Positions 53,778-62,263 are shown, numbered from the stretch's first letter. The stretch is 64,000 bases of DNA from Bacteriovoracaceae bacterium (GCA_017858255.1 JAFMBV010000002.1:54269-118268), one strand, 5' to 3'. Program-made: numbers and translations. Notes: a model not told the origin generated them from the sequence alone.

Positions 53778-54452
53778 ATGAATTTCCAAGTCCTATTTTT
53801 TACGATCGTCGCCTTTTACTTTTCTATTGGTCTTGTAACGGCCTCCGAGAGTTATGATGGCCAATATGAATGTTCTGGTAATCTAAAAAAAATAGAATTC
53901 AAAATTGAGGTTTCAAAAGATGGTAATTTAAAGAAGACAACTAAAAATACGGAAACTAATGGAAGGATATATACAGATACTGATGACGGACAAAAGTTTA
54001 GTTCCAACAATAGAATTTTATTAAGTTATACCCCCAAAAGAATGAGGGTCGAGGTTTTAGAAAATAAAAAAGAAAAAATTAGAATTGATCAATCTGTTTT
54101 ATCTTTAAAGGGACTAAAAGTTATTCCCTCTCCGAAAAAGGGTCTTGTAGTATTGGGTAAAATTTCTAAAAAATCTTATTTTAAGAATGATCCTAAAAAA
54201 ACAACAAAGTTGGGAAGGGAGTTTAGGGTCGAGGTTCTTGGTAAAGAGAAAGTTAAGCATAAAACGCTTGGGAACTTAGAGTATTGGAAAGTCAAACTAA
54301 CCTTCTCTAGTCAGCAGGGTGGGCAAGCTGTAAAGAGTGAGGCAAATGGTCAGTATAATTCTAAATACGGCTATTTAAAATATTCTTGGAAGAGCACTGC
54401 TAAGGGTAAAGAAATTTATAAAGAAGATTGCAAATTAGTAAGTTGGAAGTAA
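53778..54452 (+). CDS. secreted hypothetical protein
   Basis: 224 aa with a signal peptide ending near VTASES. The mature part is rich in Lys and beta-strand-prone (DGQYECSGNLKKIEFKIEVS), a C-x-n-C pair is present (YECSG; EDCKL), and the C-terminus repeats the strand pattern. It is periplasmic or outer-membrane attached. It lies 38 bp before the acyl carrier protein gene. Not recognised. Confidence 0.68.
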   Translation: MNFQVLFFTIVAFYFSIGLVTASESYDGQYECSGNLKKIEFKIEVSKDGNLKKTTKNTETNGRIYTDTDDGQKFSSNNRILLSYTPKRMRVEVLENKKEKIRIDQSVLSLKGLKVIPSPKKGLVVLGKISKKSYFKNDPKKTTKLGREFRVEVLGKEKVKHKTLGNLEYWKVKLTFSSQQGGQAVKSEANGQYNSKYGYLKYSWKSTAKGKEIYKEDCKLVSWK

Positions 54453-54490
54453 TTCACTTGTGATAACTTTTTATAGAGGCAAGAATCAAG

Positions 54491-54721
54491 ATGATATTAA
54501 ATGAAGTACAAATAATACTTAAAAATCTGTTGAAGCTAGATGTTTCTAAATTAGTTCCTGATGCTCGTTTTATGGATGATTTGGGTGTTGATAGTCTTGA
54601 TATTGTCGAAATAGTTATGGCACTTGAGGATCACTTTGATCTCGAAATACCTGATGAGGAGGCTAAACAATGGCGCAAAATTCAAGATGTATGTTCTTAT
54701 ATTGAATCAAATAAACCTTAA
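54491..54721 (+). CDS. acyl carrier protein
   Basis: 76 aa. The phosphopantetheine attachment Ser lies in DDLGVDSLDIVEIVMALEDH, in part (GVDSLD). Acidic helices and length are typical of type II ACPs. It is not beside fatty-acid synthase genes but beside desaturases and an aminotransferase, so it may carry a dedicated acyl or aminoacyl group for the island. It converges with the aminotransferase, overlapping by 4 bp. Confidence 0.92.
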   Translation: MILNEVQIILKNLLKLDVSKLVPDARFMDDLGVDSLDIVEIVMALEDHFDLEIPDEEAKQWRKIQDVCSYIESNKP

Positions 54722-55605
54722 TAGAATGACCATATATCACTTAGGCACAAACGTGCCTTTTCAGCGGATCTAAAACGCTCTCCAAAGAAAGAGTCGATAC
54801 TATTTGCAATAAAGAAAGTGTCACTTTGTTCAAGACCTAATGATTCACAAATCTCAACTTGTTTACTTTTATTTCGGTCAAACATTTCATGAACAGAGAA
54901 GTTTTCCATAATACTTCTCATTATAATAGTAGCAGGGTAGTTCCAACACTCGACTCTTTTCATAAGCTTTAAAGTTTTATGTGGAGTGCTGGTGTACATG
55001 ATACCAAGCCTGTACCCGATTAAGCCCCATCCTTTACTAAAACTAAAAAAAACTTGCTCTAGGTTTTTAATCGATTTTATTTTTTTTACTTTTGTTGCAC
55101 CTATATAGGCACAGTCTAGAATGACAGGGCACCCAACGGTGTTTATATAATCAATATAACTATCCTCTAAGAAATTCCCATCTATACTACTTGGGTTGCT
55201 TAGATACAAAACATGATCACTTCTTAAGTCCTTCTGAGTGACTTGAACACCATTCTTAGAAATAAGTTGTGGCCATGAGTAATCCCCTTTTAGGTATTGC
55301 CAGGGCCTAGAATCAGTTAGTCGCCATAAGTTAATCGCTTCTGTAGCACCTGCCGTAGGGTAAATATGGGGGAGAGAACTCAGGTCAATAATTTCAGAAA
55401 TCCATTTCCTATGAACTTCTTCAATATCATTAAAGTCCTTTGTCGCAGCTCCATTTCCTCGTGAGTAGTATGTTTTCGAGAAATCCATTTCATGAAGGAT
55501 TTTATGGACATCTATAGAAAGAGGAGCCTGAACAAAAGGATTATTTTTAAGATTTTCTTTTTGCTGGTCTAAAGAATTTTTCTGCAATGATACCGCCAAT
55601 GTCAT
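54718..55605 (-). CDS. PLP-dependent aminotransferase, class I/II-like
   Basis: About 295 aa if it begins at ATG 55605. The PLP Lys is in SFSKGWGLIGYRLG, the family pattern SKxxGLxGxR, and PTAGATEAINLWRL holds the phosphate-binding turn. It is short for the family, lacking part of the N-terminal arm and the usual far C-terminus. The start overlaps the desaturase end by 59 bp; a longer reading to 55710 is unlikely. It may make an amino or 2-oxo group on the island's product. Confidence 0.8.
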   Translation of the reverse strand: MTLAVSLQKNSLDQQKENLKNNPFVQAPLSIDVHKILHEMDFSKTYYSRGNGAATKDFNDIEEVHRKWISEIIDLSSLPHIYPTAGATEAINLWRLTDSRPWQYLKGDYSWPQLISKNGVQVTQKDLRSDHVLYLSNPSSIDGNFLEDSYIDYINTVGCPVILDCAYIGATKVKKIKSIKNLEQVFFSFSKGWGLIGYRLGIMYTSTPHKTLKLMKRVECWNYPATIIMRSIMENFSVHEMFDRNKSKQVEICESLGLEQSDTFFIANSIDSFFGERFRSAEKARLCLSDIWSFY

Positions 55606-56224
55606 ACTTATGAAGTCTAATTTGTTTGGAGTTGATGTGGTGATTTTTATGATAACCTTCACCAGCGATAATAAAATTAAGCCACGGTTTATTACTGCCT
55701 CCATAGTCAATATGGCCGACAGTATTTAATAATCCAAAGCCCAGTCGCGCTAAAAGAAATGGAATGAGTGAAAATCCAATAAATACTCTGTAATCAATCA
55801 AAAAAGTAATTAACCAAGTCGATAGTAAGAAGTGTTTCCAGTATTTATGGGCCCATGCCAGTCTAGGATTTTGGTAAAGGTCTCTTGCATACTTTGGTGG
55901 TATGTAACTTAGTTCCCATGTTGTAAACAAAACTTTCCAGAATCCGACATGTTTTGGGCTATGTGGGTCGTCTTTTGTATCTGTAAATTCATGGTGCATT
56001 CGATGGGATGCAATCCAACCAATAGGTGTTCTTACGCATGCGATAAGAATCATGAAAATCATGACCCATTCAGTGGCAGGGGATGCTTCAATTTGCCTGT
56101 GAGAGAAATATCGATGGAGTCCAATAGAAACCGCAAAATGAGAGATTATTTGACTCCAAATTATTCCCAAAAATATCGCCCAAAACACAAATTCTCCTTC
56201 ATGAGATAGATTTATTTTTATCAT
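55547..56224 (-). CDS. membrane fatty-acid desaturase (second)
   Basis: 225 aa with four membrane segments. The three His boxes are HRYFSH, HRMHHEF and the late GEGYHKNHHIN, with NTVGHIDYGG between. The arrangement fits acyl-CoA or acyl-lipid delta-9-type di-iron desaturases. It starts at ATG 56224, overlapping the first desaturase by 4 bp. The two copies differ enough to act at different positions or substrates. Confidence 0.88.
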   Translation of the reverse strand: MIKINLSHEGEFVFWAIFLGIIWSQIISHFAVSIGLHRYFSHRQIEASPATEWVMIFMILIACVRTPIGWIASHRMHHEFTDTKDDPHSPKHVGFWKVLFTTWELSYIPPKYARDLYQNPRLAWAHKYWKHFLLSTWLITFLIDYRVFIGFSLIPFLLARLGFGLLNTVGHIDYGGSNKPWLNFIIAGEGYHKNHHINSKQIRLHKYDIGGIIAEKFFRPAKRKS

Positions 56225-56955
56225 TTATTGCGACAAATGTTAAATAAATGGATTAATTGGCCACCTACGTCCAATTCGTACCATTTCTTACCAAAATAGT
56301 ATGAAGATGGGCTTGAATGGTGATTATTGTGCCAACCTTCTCCCCAAGTCATTAGGGCAAGAAGGGGATTGTTTTTACTTTTGTCTAGTGTATTGCTTCT
56401 TTTATAACCCCATAAGTGACCCACTGTATTTACAGCACTTGAGCATTCCCAAAGAATTGCTGCTGGAAATAAATAAGCATACACAATTGAAAATGGGTCT
56501 AAGGCAAGCAGGATGACAACGTAAGAAAAGTTAATTGGTAAATAATAACGGTGAAAAAATTGGTGAACTGGGTCTTTCAATTTTTCCTGAACAAACCTTA
56601 AGTCAGGTTCATAAAGCATACCCAAACATTGAACACGAAAAAAACCTTTATGCGAAGGGCTGTGAGGGTCTTTGATTGTATCAGCAGCTTTATGATGCTC
56701 TCTATGGACAGCTGTCCAGGCAAGACTACTCCCGGCTATTCCAAGAGACCCGCATAGAACTCCGAATGCCTCTAGCCATCGTGAAGGCTGCCATGAGTTG
56801 TGGGCCATGAATCGGTGGAAGGTCATGCTCATGCCAATGCAGCCAGTAAAAAAATATACACTTATAGAGATTAGAAATTCCATGCCTGTTCCATAGAGAA
56901 GCATTGGGATAATTGAAAGGTGTGCAAGAATTTGTAAACCAAGAATCCAAAACAT
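56221..56955 (-). CDS. membrane fatty-acid desaturase (first)
   Basis: About 244 aa. His boxes are HRFMAH, HREHHKAADTIKDPHSPSHKG in part, and GEGWHNNHHSS; SAVNTVGHLWGYKRS lies between. ATG 56955 is preferred over TTG 56985 because AAAGAGTG lies upstream. It heads a three-gene minus-strand unit (desaturase, desaturase, aminotransferase). Confidence 0.9.
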   Translation of the reverse strand: MFWILGLQILAHLSIIPMLLYGTGMEFLISISVYFFTGCIGMSMTFHRFMAHNSWQPSRWLEAFGVLCGSLGIAGSSLAWTAVHREHHKAADTIKDPHSPSHKGFFRVQCLGMLYEPDLRFVQEKLKDPVHQFFHRYYLPINFSYVVILLALDPFSIVYAYLFPAAILWECSSAVNTVGHLWGYKRSNTLDKSKNNPLLALMTWGEGWHNNHHSSPSSYYFGKKWYELDVGGQLIHLFNICRNK

Positions 56956-57056
56956 TAATAAGCACTCTTTTATAGATTGAACCAAATGTAAAAAATGTTC
57001 CTTATGTTACTATAATGGAGTGGCACATTTAATTTTTAATTTTAATAGTGGAGTTT

Positions 57057-58223
57057 ATGTCTAAAAAATGTAGTTCGTATTGCCCTGCGCCTTGGGTGAA
57101 TATTCATATCCACCCGACTGGATTTGTTAAGCCATGTTGTATTTATAATGATGAGGGTTACGATTCAGTAAATGAACTAAGTCTAAAAACAACATACTTA
57201 AATCAAAAGGCAAAGAAGTTGAGAGAGGACTTTGTAAATGGGAATCCACCGAAGGCTTGCCTCAAGTGTTTTGCAAAGGAAGAGGTTGGTATTCAGTCGA
57301 TGAGGCTAAACTATATCGAAAGGTATGGTTCTGATTTTTCTGGGGAGCCAGGTGATACCTCTTTAGTAAAAGAGCTAGACTTGTCCTTCTCAAATAAGTG
57401 CAACTTAGTATGCCGTTTTTGTGGTCCTTACTGCTCTTCAAGTTGGATTGATCAAGCAAAGAACATTAATAATGATAATGAAAGTTTTTATCCTTTATTT
57501 GAAAATTATCCTTGGCAAAAGTTTAATATTGAAGGCGAAGTAATCGCTAATCAATTAGAGGATTTTCCTAATTTAGAGACAATCGAAATCAAGGGAGGAG
57601 AGCCATTTCTCTCTAATGACCACTATGATTTTTTAAAGATTTTAGTGAACAAATCACGTGCTAAGGATATTTCACTAAGATACGTAACTAATGGAACAAT
57701 TTGTTTAGAAAAGTATAGAGATGTCTTAAAGGAATTTAGAAGTGTTCATATTATTTTCAGTATGGAGGGTGTCGGCCCTATCTATGATTATCTTCGTGGT
57801 ATTAAAAATGGAGTCGCCATTATTGAAAATGCGTTAGATTTTTATAGTGAATCAAAGAATACCACACTAGGTATTCATTTTTTACTTTCAGGGTTTAATA
57901 TTTTTGCTATTCAAGATTTTTATGAGTGGTTTCTTTCAAATAAGCCTAAATATAACTTAAGTCTATCACTTGGAACAGTTGTGGATCCATCTAGTCTAAA
58001 CTTGTTAAATTTGCCTTTTGAATTAAGAATGAGTGCTGTTGAGCAAATTCAAGACGATGGAAGTGAATTTATAAGGAATGTAATAGGAAATTTACTTAAA
58101 GAAAGTGTTGAAGATCTGTCCAGCTCTTTCGTTAGGTATACAAGAGATATGGAGAAGTTTCTTGGAGGAGATATCTTAAAAGTTGAGCCCCAATTTAAAA
58201 ATATTTTCGAAAGCAACGATTAA
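57057..58223 (+). CDS. radical-SAM protein with an N-terminal Cys-rich half
   Basis: About 388 aa. The core motif is NKCNLVCRFCGPYCSS (CxxxCxxC), then IEIKGGEPFLSND, YVTNGT and IFSMEGVG. In front, residues 1-80 contain CSSYCPAPW ... KPCCIYND ... ACLKCFAKEE, an arrangement like SPASM/twitch auxiliary-cluster modules but placed before the core. ATG 57057 is preferred over GTG 57048. Likely peptide, sugar or lipid head-group modification; substrate unknown. It converges with the next radical-SAM gene (4-bp overlap). Confidence 0.85.
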   Translation: MSKKCSSYCPAPWVNIHIHPTGFVKPCCIYNDEGYDSVNELSLKTTYLNQKAKKLREDFVNGNPPKACLKCFAKEEVGIQSMRLNYIERYGSDFSGEPGDTSLVKELDLSFSNKCNLVCRFCGPYCSSSWIDQAKNINNDNESFYPLFENYPWQKFNIEGEVIANQLEDFPNLETIEIKGGEPFLSNDHYDFLKILVNKSRAKDISLRYVTNGTICLEKYRDVLKEFRSVHIIFSMEGVGPIYDYLRGIKNGVAIIENALDFYSESKNTTLGIHFLLSGFNIFAIQDFYEWFLSNKPKYNLSLSLGTVVDPSSLNLLNLPFELRMSAVEQIQDDGSEFIRNVIGNLLKESVEDLSSSFVRYTRDMEKFLGGDILKVEPQFKNIFESND

Positions 58224-59200
58224 CTCGATCTAGAGAAGTCTTCAACCATGTCTCTTATTACATTTATTTCTTGGTTTAAATTAATTTCTAGTTGAGAGTG
58301 GCTTGACCTTTTTTGATTGTTGCTTGAATCACGACATTTTCTTCCACATATTGAGTGAGGACTGCCACTGGACCAGCTTTCCTTTAAATTTCTTAATACT
58401 TCACCATTAAGTGTTTTTTCAATAAAGTCTGGCCCACTCGCTGAAATACAAAAGTTATTATCAGTATTAATCCAGCAACAAGGAGAATAGCGTCCGTTTG
58501 AGTCGAGATAATGCATGGACTGATTTTGGCACCTTGCACTTATTGTAGGCTTCTCAAAATTATCTACGCTAGGATTGAATTGCCAATTGGCGGTAGGTGC
58601 TAACGGGTCTATACCGTCAACAAGCCAATCTCCATTAAAAACCGAACTTTTTGTTAAAAGAAATGTCTTAATATCCAACTGTTTAGCGAGTTTGATAGCT
58701 TCCTCTATCAGGTGTTGGTTGTGTGAAAAGACTATATATTTCCAAACTGTATGACACTTTTTAGCTGAAATTCTCATACCCTCTAAAATTAATTCCCAAT
58801 TCGAATTAACTCTATAGTGGTGATTTGATTGCTCAAGTCCATCAACGCTAAAAAGGACAATATCAATTCCCCTCAATTGATTAACCATATCTTCCCATTT
58901 TCTTTTCCCTTGAGTTCCATTTGTATGAATGACAACTTTTGTAGAGGGAAGAGCTTCTTGAGTAACAGAGATAAAACTAATTATTTCTGGATGGTAGATT
59001 GGATCTCCTAAGTTCCCTCCAAATTCGACATAATCTAAATTTCCGAAATATTTTGATTGAATAAAGTCTTTGTAAACATTTAGATCTAAATGATTTGGTG
59101 AATAAGATTCAGGACTATAGGTTCTTGGACACCTTGGACACTTTAGAACACAGTGACTTGTTGGTTCGACATATAAATAGTTCGCCTTCGTAGTAAACAT
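58220..59200 (-). CDS. radical-SAM/SPASM-like protein
   Basis: 326 aa. VEPTSHCVLKCPRCPRTY gives CxxxCxxC; EFGGNLGDPIYHPEI, HTNGTQGKRKW and FSVDGLEQSNHHYR complete the core. The C-terminus has CQNQSMHYLDSNGRYSPCCWIN and CGRKC, a SPASM-like cluster. SPASM proteins often modify peptides or ribosomally made products, but no precursor gene is beside it. The third radical-SAM gene in the island. Confidence 0.85.
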   Translation of the reverse strand: MFTTKANYLYVEPTSHCVLKCPRCPRTYSPESYSPNHLDLNVYKDFIQSKYFGNLDYVEFGGNLGDPIYHPEIISFISVTQEALPSTKVVIHTNGTQGKRKWEDMVNQLRGIDIVLFSVDGLEQSNHHYRVNSNWELILEGMRISAKKCHTVWKYIVFSHNQHLIEEAIKLAKQLDIKTFLLTKSSVFNGDWLVDGIDPLAPTANWQFNPSVDNFEKPTISARCQNQSMHYLDSNGRYSPCCWINTDNNFCISASGPDFIEKTLNGEVLRNLKESWSSGSPHSICGRKCRDSSNNQKRSSHSQLEINLNQEINVIRDMVEDFSRSS

Positions 59201-59339
59201 AGAAACTGACCTTTATTGACAGAATAACAGTGATTGGCTCTTTTATTATATTAAGCCTTTTTTCTTTTCCATTTATATTAATTTATTAATTTCGCTCTGT
59301 TTTTCTTAATTTATTGAAAAACTAACTAACAACGGGACA

Positions 59340-59407
59340 TGCTGGATTTGGAAGATAGTAATCTGACAAATATTGTTCGCGCACCGAATGAACTTTGTTT
59401 CCCTAAC
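59340..59407 (+). repeat. core-less copy of the HEARO-like element
   Basis: TGCTGGATTTGGAA then TAGTAATCTGAC, GTTCGCGCACCGA (to 59387) and ATGAAC...TTCCCTAAC (59388-59407) match the left and right edges of the element at 60101-60327 almost base for base. The 159-nt structured core between ACCGA and ATGAAC is missing here. It lies in the 288-bp gap between the last radical-SAM gene and a Rha-like gene. Confidence 0.8.
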
Positions 59408-59488
59408 TCTTATCAGGTGATTCACTAGTAATGGGTGTGTTTATATTTATTTTTTGCAAATAAAATGCCCTTCCATTTATGATGGCTA

Positions 59489-59959
59489 TCATTCATCTAT
59501 CCTTTTACGATAAAAACCTTTTAGGGCTCCAATTTGATTATTACTTAAACCTGCAATGTAGCTTTTGAGGATAAAGAAACGATATAAAATCTCAGCCGAT
59601 ATCATCCTGGCCTTTGGCGTATTGATGTATAAAAGAAGTAGCATCAGTCCAAACTCAGTAATATCGACTTTTCGAGTTTTTCTTTTCCTGCCTTTTTGGC
59701 CACCTAAGTAGCTGTTTTCTGTGAAGTTTTGATTGAGCCCAAATTTGGGCTCAATAGATAGCTCGTTTGTGCAATTATCAATTGCCCTTAGAATATGCTT
59801 GTGTTTCATGTCGAAATGCTCAGCAATCTTTAAAGAATCTGTCACTGCTCCAAAAGGTGTGTCCCTAATCCAAACATCTCGCATAGCATGTTCATTAACC
59901 AAATCTCTAAGTCTTGGTGGTCTTGTTTCAAATGGTTTTTCAATTCTAAAATTACCCAT
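59489..59959 (-). CDS. Rha-family phage-type regulator
   Basis: 156 aa. The central SLKIAEHFDMKHKHILRAIDNC is the conserved DNA-binding/antirepressor-like region of phage Rha proteins, and VDITEFGLMLLLLYINTPKAR the C-terminal part. A second copy at 61311 is alike across its full length. Rha genes sit in temperate phages and remnants, so this end of the window may be a decayed prophage. Function as a regulator is by family. Confidence 0.75.
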   Translation of the reverse strand: MGNFRIEKPFETRPPRLRDLVNEHAMRDVWIRDTPFGAVTDSLKIAEHFDMKHKHILRAIDNCTNELSIEPKFGLNQNFTENSYLGGQKGRKRKTRKVDITEFGLMLLLLYINTPKARMISAEILYRFFILKSYIAGLSNNQIGALKGFYRKRIDE

Positions 59960-60100
59960 TAGTTCTCCTTGGTGATCTTTATTTATGCAAGAACGCGTAG
60001 ATTTGACTGAGCGTATTTAATTGAAGTTATAGGGCTTTGATTTGAGCCAAAAACATTTTTGATGTGAAATAGAATTTTCAGGACTAGAAATAAAAAAGCC

Positions 60101-60327
60101 TGCTGGATTTGGAACGTAGTAATCTGACCAATATAGTTCGCGCACCGACTTCCGCCATCAATGGCTGCGTCGGTAGACCAACATCGTGTTGGCCACCACC
60201 CGGTTATGCTGGACTCGACCGAATAGGGAGAGTTCAGGGGCGTAAGCCCTCGGCTCCAAAGCGGTTACAGAAAAAGAAGTAAAGTGGTGGGGCATTGAGA
60301 TCACTAAATGAACTCAGCTTCCCTAAC
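60101..60327 (+). ncRNA. structured RNA resembling HEARO / omega RNA (no IscB nearby)
   Basis: The plus strand folds neatly: ACCGAC 60144-60149 with GTCGGT 60169-60174, enclosing GCCAT/ATGGC; then CCAACA 60178-60183 with TGTTGG 60187-60192; then a long helix CCACCAC 60193-60199 with GTGGTGG 60284-60290. Inside the long helix are CCGG/CTGG and a GGGC-GTAA-GCCC hairpin (60238-60249) with a GNRA loop, which shows the strand. It ends at ATGAAC. The order of parts and the ATGA edge match the IscB-associated HEARO RNAs as I remember them. The nearest downstream gene is a MerR regulator. Confidence 0.6.
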
Positions 60328-60456
60328 CGTTAAGTTATTAAAATTGTTATAATAGTATATCATTCTTCTTTCTTTTAAAATTTTTCCTTAAAATTAACTT
60401 GAGTCTCACATGGTGTCAGGGCCGATACTTTTCTATAGAATGTATGGGAGGAAACT

Positions 60457-61278
60457 ATGATTACGATTAAAGATTTTGCTAAAAATTCAGGATTTTCAAT
60501 AAGAATGCTTCGCTACCTTGAAGAAGTAGGCCTTCTTATCCCAAAGAGGGATAAGAGTAATTATAGAATATATTCTGAGGTGCAAGTAGATGAAGCCAAA
60601 AAAATAAAGGCTTTGCAGAATTTAGGCATTCAGCTCAAAGAAATTGAAACGATCCAGTCTCGTGATAAAGCTGCTCAGCTAGAAGTATTAGAAAAAGCTT
60701 TGGCCCGAGAGCAAGAAATTGCTGAAATTAAGTCAGACTCTATACCAGAGCTGAAGAATGTCATTGATTTCCTTAAAAATAATGATGACAGTATTAATGC
60801 CTACTTTGAGAAAGAAAAGAAGTTACCACGGAAAATGAGAACTCTAGGTGGTGATGAGAAATTTCATAGAACGGCCTATAATATACCTATATTGAAAAAT
60901 ATTTATGAGGATCATTTAACGATTGATGCGAATGTTAATTTAATTGAAACAAATCTTATTAAGTTTGGTGATTGGTTCAATAGTTGTGAATATACACCCG
61001 ATGTATTTACTGTTCTTAGAGAGTCTTCATTTGTTTTCGGAAAGAATATCTCTGATAGCTTTATTGAGGGATATGAAGAGTCTTGGAAAAAATTTCTTCC
61101 TGAAATGGGTTTTCAGAGAATGGAAGACTTTACTCGAGAGGATGTCATTCAATTGATGGGCCCTCATGATATTATGATTATATCGACATTCTCATACCTT
61201 GACAGTGGTGAAGATGGGGAAATTATCATTCCTTATACGCCAATCTATACGATGGCTCAGTTGAGTAATAAGGTTTAG
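60457..61278 (+). CDS. MerR-family transcriptional regulator
   Basis: 273 aa. The MerR helix-turn-helix (MITIKDFAKNSGFSIRMLRY, then LIPKRDKSNYRIYS) covers residues 1-70, and a coiled dimerisation helix follows. The C-terminal ~150 residues are an effector domain unlike classical metal MerR proteins: no Cys metal site is seen. GGAGG lies 6 nt before ATG. It sits between two Rha-like genes and directly downstream of the HEARO-like RNA. Confidence 0.86.
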   Translation: MITIKDFAKNSGFSIRMLRYLEEVGLLIPKRDKSNYRIYSEVQVDEAKKIKALQNLGIQLKEIETIQSRDKAAQLEVLEKALAREQEIAEIKSDSIPELKNVIDFLKNNDDSINAYFEKEKKLPRKMRTLGGDEKFHRTAYNIPILKNIYEDHLTIDANVNLIETNLIKFGDWFNSCEYTPDVFTVLRESSFVFGKNISDSFIEGYEESWKKFLPEMGFQRMEDFTREDVIQLMGPHDIMIISTFSYLDSGEDGEIIIPYTPIYTMAQLSNKV

Positions 61279-61310
61279 TGTATTTTGCAGAACTACAAAA
61301 TAAATCCAAT

Positions 61311-61787
61311 CTAAGAATCATTTTTCATATGTTTGCGATAATAACCTTTAAGGGCATCAATTTGACTTTCACTTAGTCCTTCGATGTATGTCTTGAGAAT
61401 AAAGAAGCGGTATAGAATCTCAGCTGAAATTCTTCGGGCTTTCGGTGTATTGATATATAGTAGCAATAAGGTGAGTCCGAATTCACTGATATCTACTTTT
61501 CGATATTCTCTTTTTCGATCTTTTGGGCCAGATAAGTACCTGTTTTCGATGAAGTTTTTACATAAATCAAATTTGAGTTCTGTTCCCAGCTCTTCGTTGC
61601 ATTTATCAATGGCCCTAAGGACATTGTGATGTTTCATCTCAAAGTGCTCTGCAATTTTAAGTGAATCTGTAACTGGGCCGAAGGGAGTGTCTCTGATCCA
61701 TACATCACCCATAATATGCTCATTGACGAGATCTTTTAGTCTGGGTGGTTTAGTTTCAAATGGTTTATCAATTCTAAAGTCATTCAT
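61311..61787 (-). CDS. Rha-family phage-type regulator (duplicate)
   Basis: 158 aa, near-duplicate of the protein at 59489: same order of FRI-KPFET, LVNEH, VWIRDTPFG, VTDSLKIAEHF and LLLLYINTPKAR. Differences are scattered substitutions, so this is an old duplication or two related insertions rather than a recent copy. It is in the same orientation, 1.35 kb away. Confidence 0.75.
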   Translation of the reverse strand: MNDFRIDKPFETKPPRLKDLVNEHIMGDVWIRDTPFGPVTDSLKIAEHFEMKHHNVLRAIDKCNEELGTELKFDLCKNFIENRYLSGPKDRKREYRKVDISEFGLTLLLLYINTPKARRISAEILYRFFILKTYIEGLSESQIDALKGYYRKHMKNDS

Positions 61788-61931
61788 GAATATTCCTGTA
61801 GTTAAGTAAGTTCTTAAATATGGTTTTGATATTTTGATTTGTGAATGGATCAGGAGTACTTGTTTCTATTATGAATTTTTAGAAAGCCGGCTAGATAAGA
61901 TCAATCAAGAGCAGATACTTTACCTACTCGA

Positions 61932-62228
61932 ATGGAAAAAGAGTTCATCGATAAAAGTATGACGTTGAGACAGATCGCGGAGAAGCATAATTGTTCACGT
62001 GTATTTGTGAGAAATATTTTGTCTGAGAAAGTGGATAACTTTGATGCCAATCAAAATGTTATTAAGAAATTAGATCAGAAAGTTATACATTCTATTAAGG
62101 AGTCAAAGGTTGAGGGTAAGAGCTTTGCCCAAATTGCGAATGATTTTAATAGGATAGGTGTTAAGACGAAGACGGAAAAAGGCCAGTGGCATGGCAAGAC
62201 GGTTAGGGATGTTTATTTGGGTCTGTAA
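61932..62228 (+). CDS. recombinase-like HTH fragment
   Basis: 98 aa. Two helix-turn-helix-like stretches are seen: MTLRQIAEKHNCSRVFVRNI and KSFAQIANDFNRIGVKTKTE, the second with a following WHGKTVRDVYLGL. That tail is the pattern of the small domain C-terminal to serine-recombinase catalytic regions. The catalytic domain is absent, so it is either a fragment or a free regulator built from the same modules. Confidence 0.55.
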   Translation: MEKEFIDKSMTLRQIAEKHNCSRVFVRNILSEKVDNFDANQNVIKKLDQKVIHSIKESKVEGKSFAQIANDFNRIGVKTKTEKGQWHGKTVRDVYLGL

Positions 62229-62263
62229 AAGACAAACGATCTATTATTTGAGAATATTTATAT

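Noticed and set aside
37936..59200. Calling the island a lasso peptide, PKS or NRPS cluster
   Set aside because: There is no leader peptidase or RRE protein, no ketosynthase, no adenylation/condensation domain and no transporter; only an AsnB-type half and one ACP point that way.
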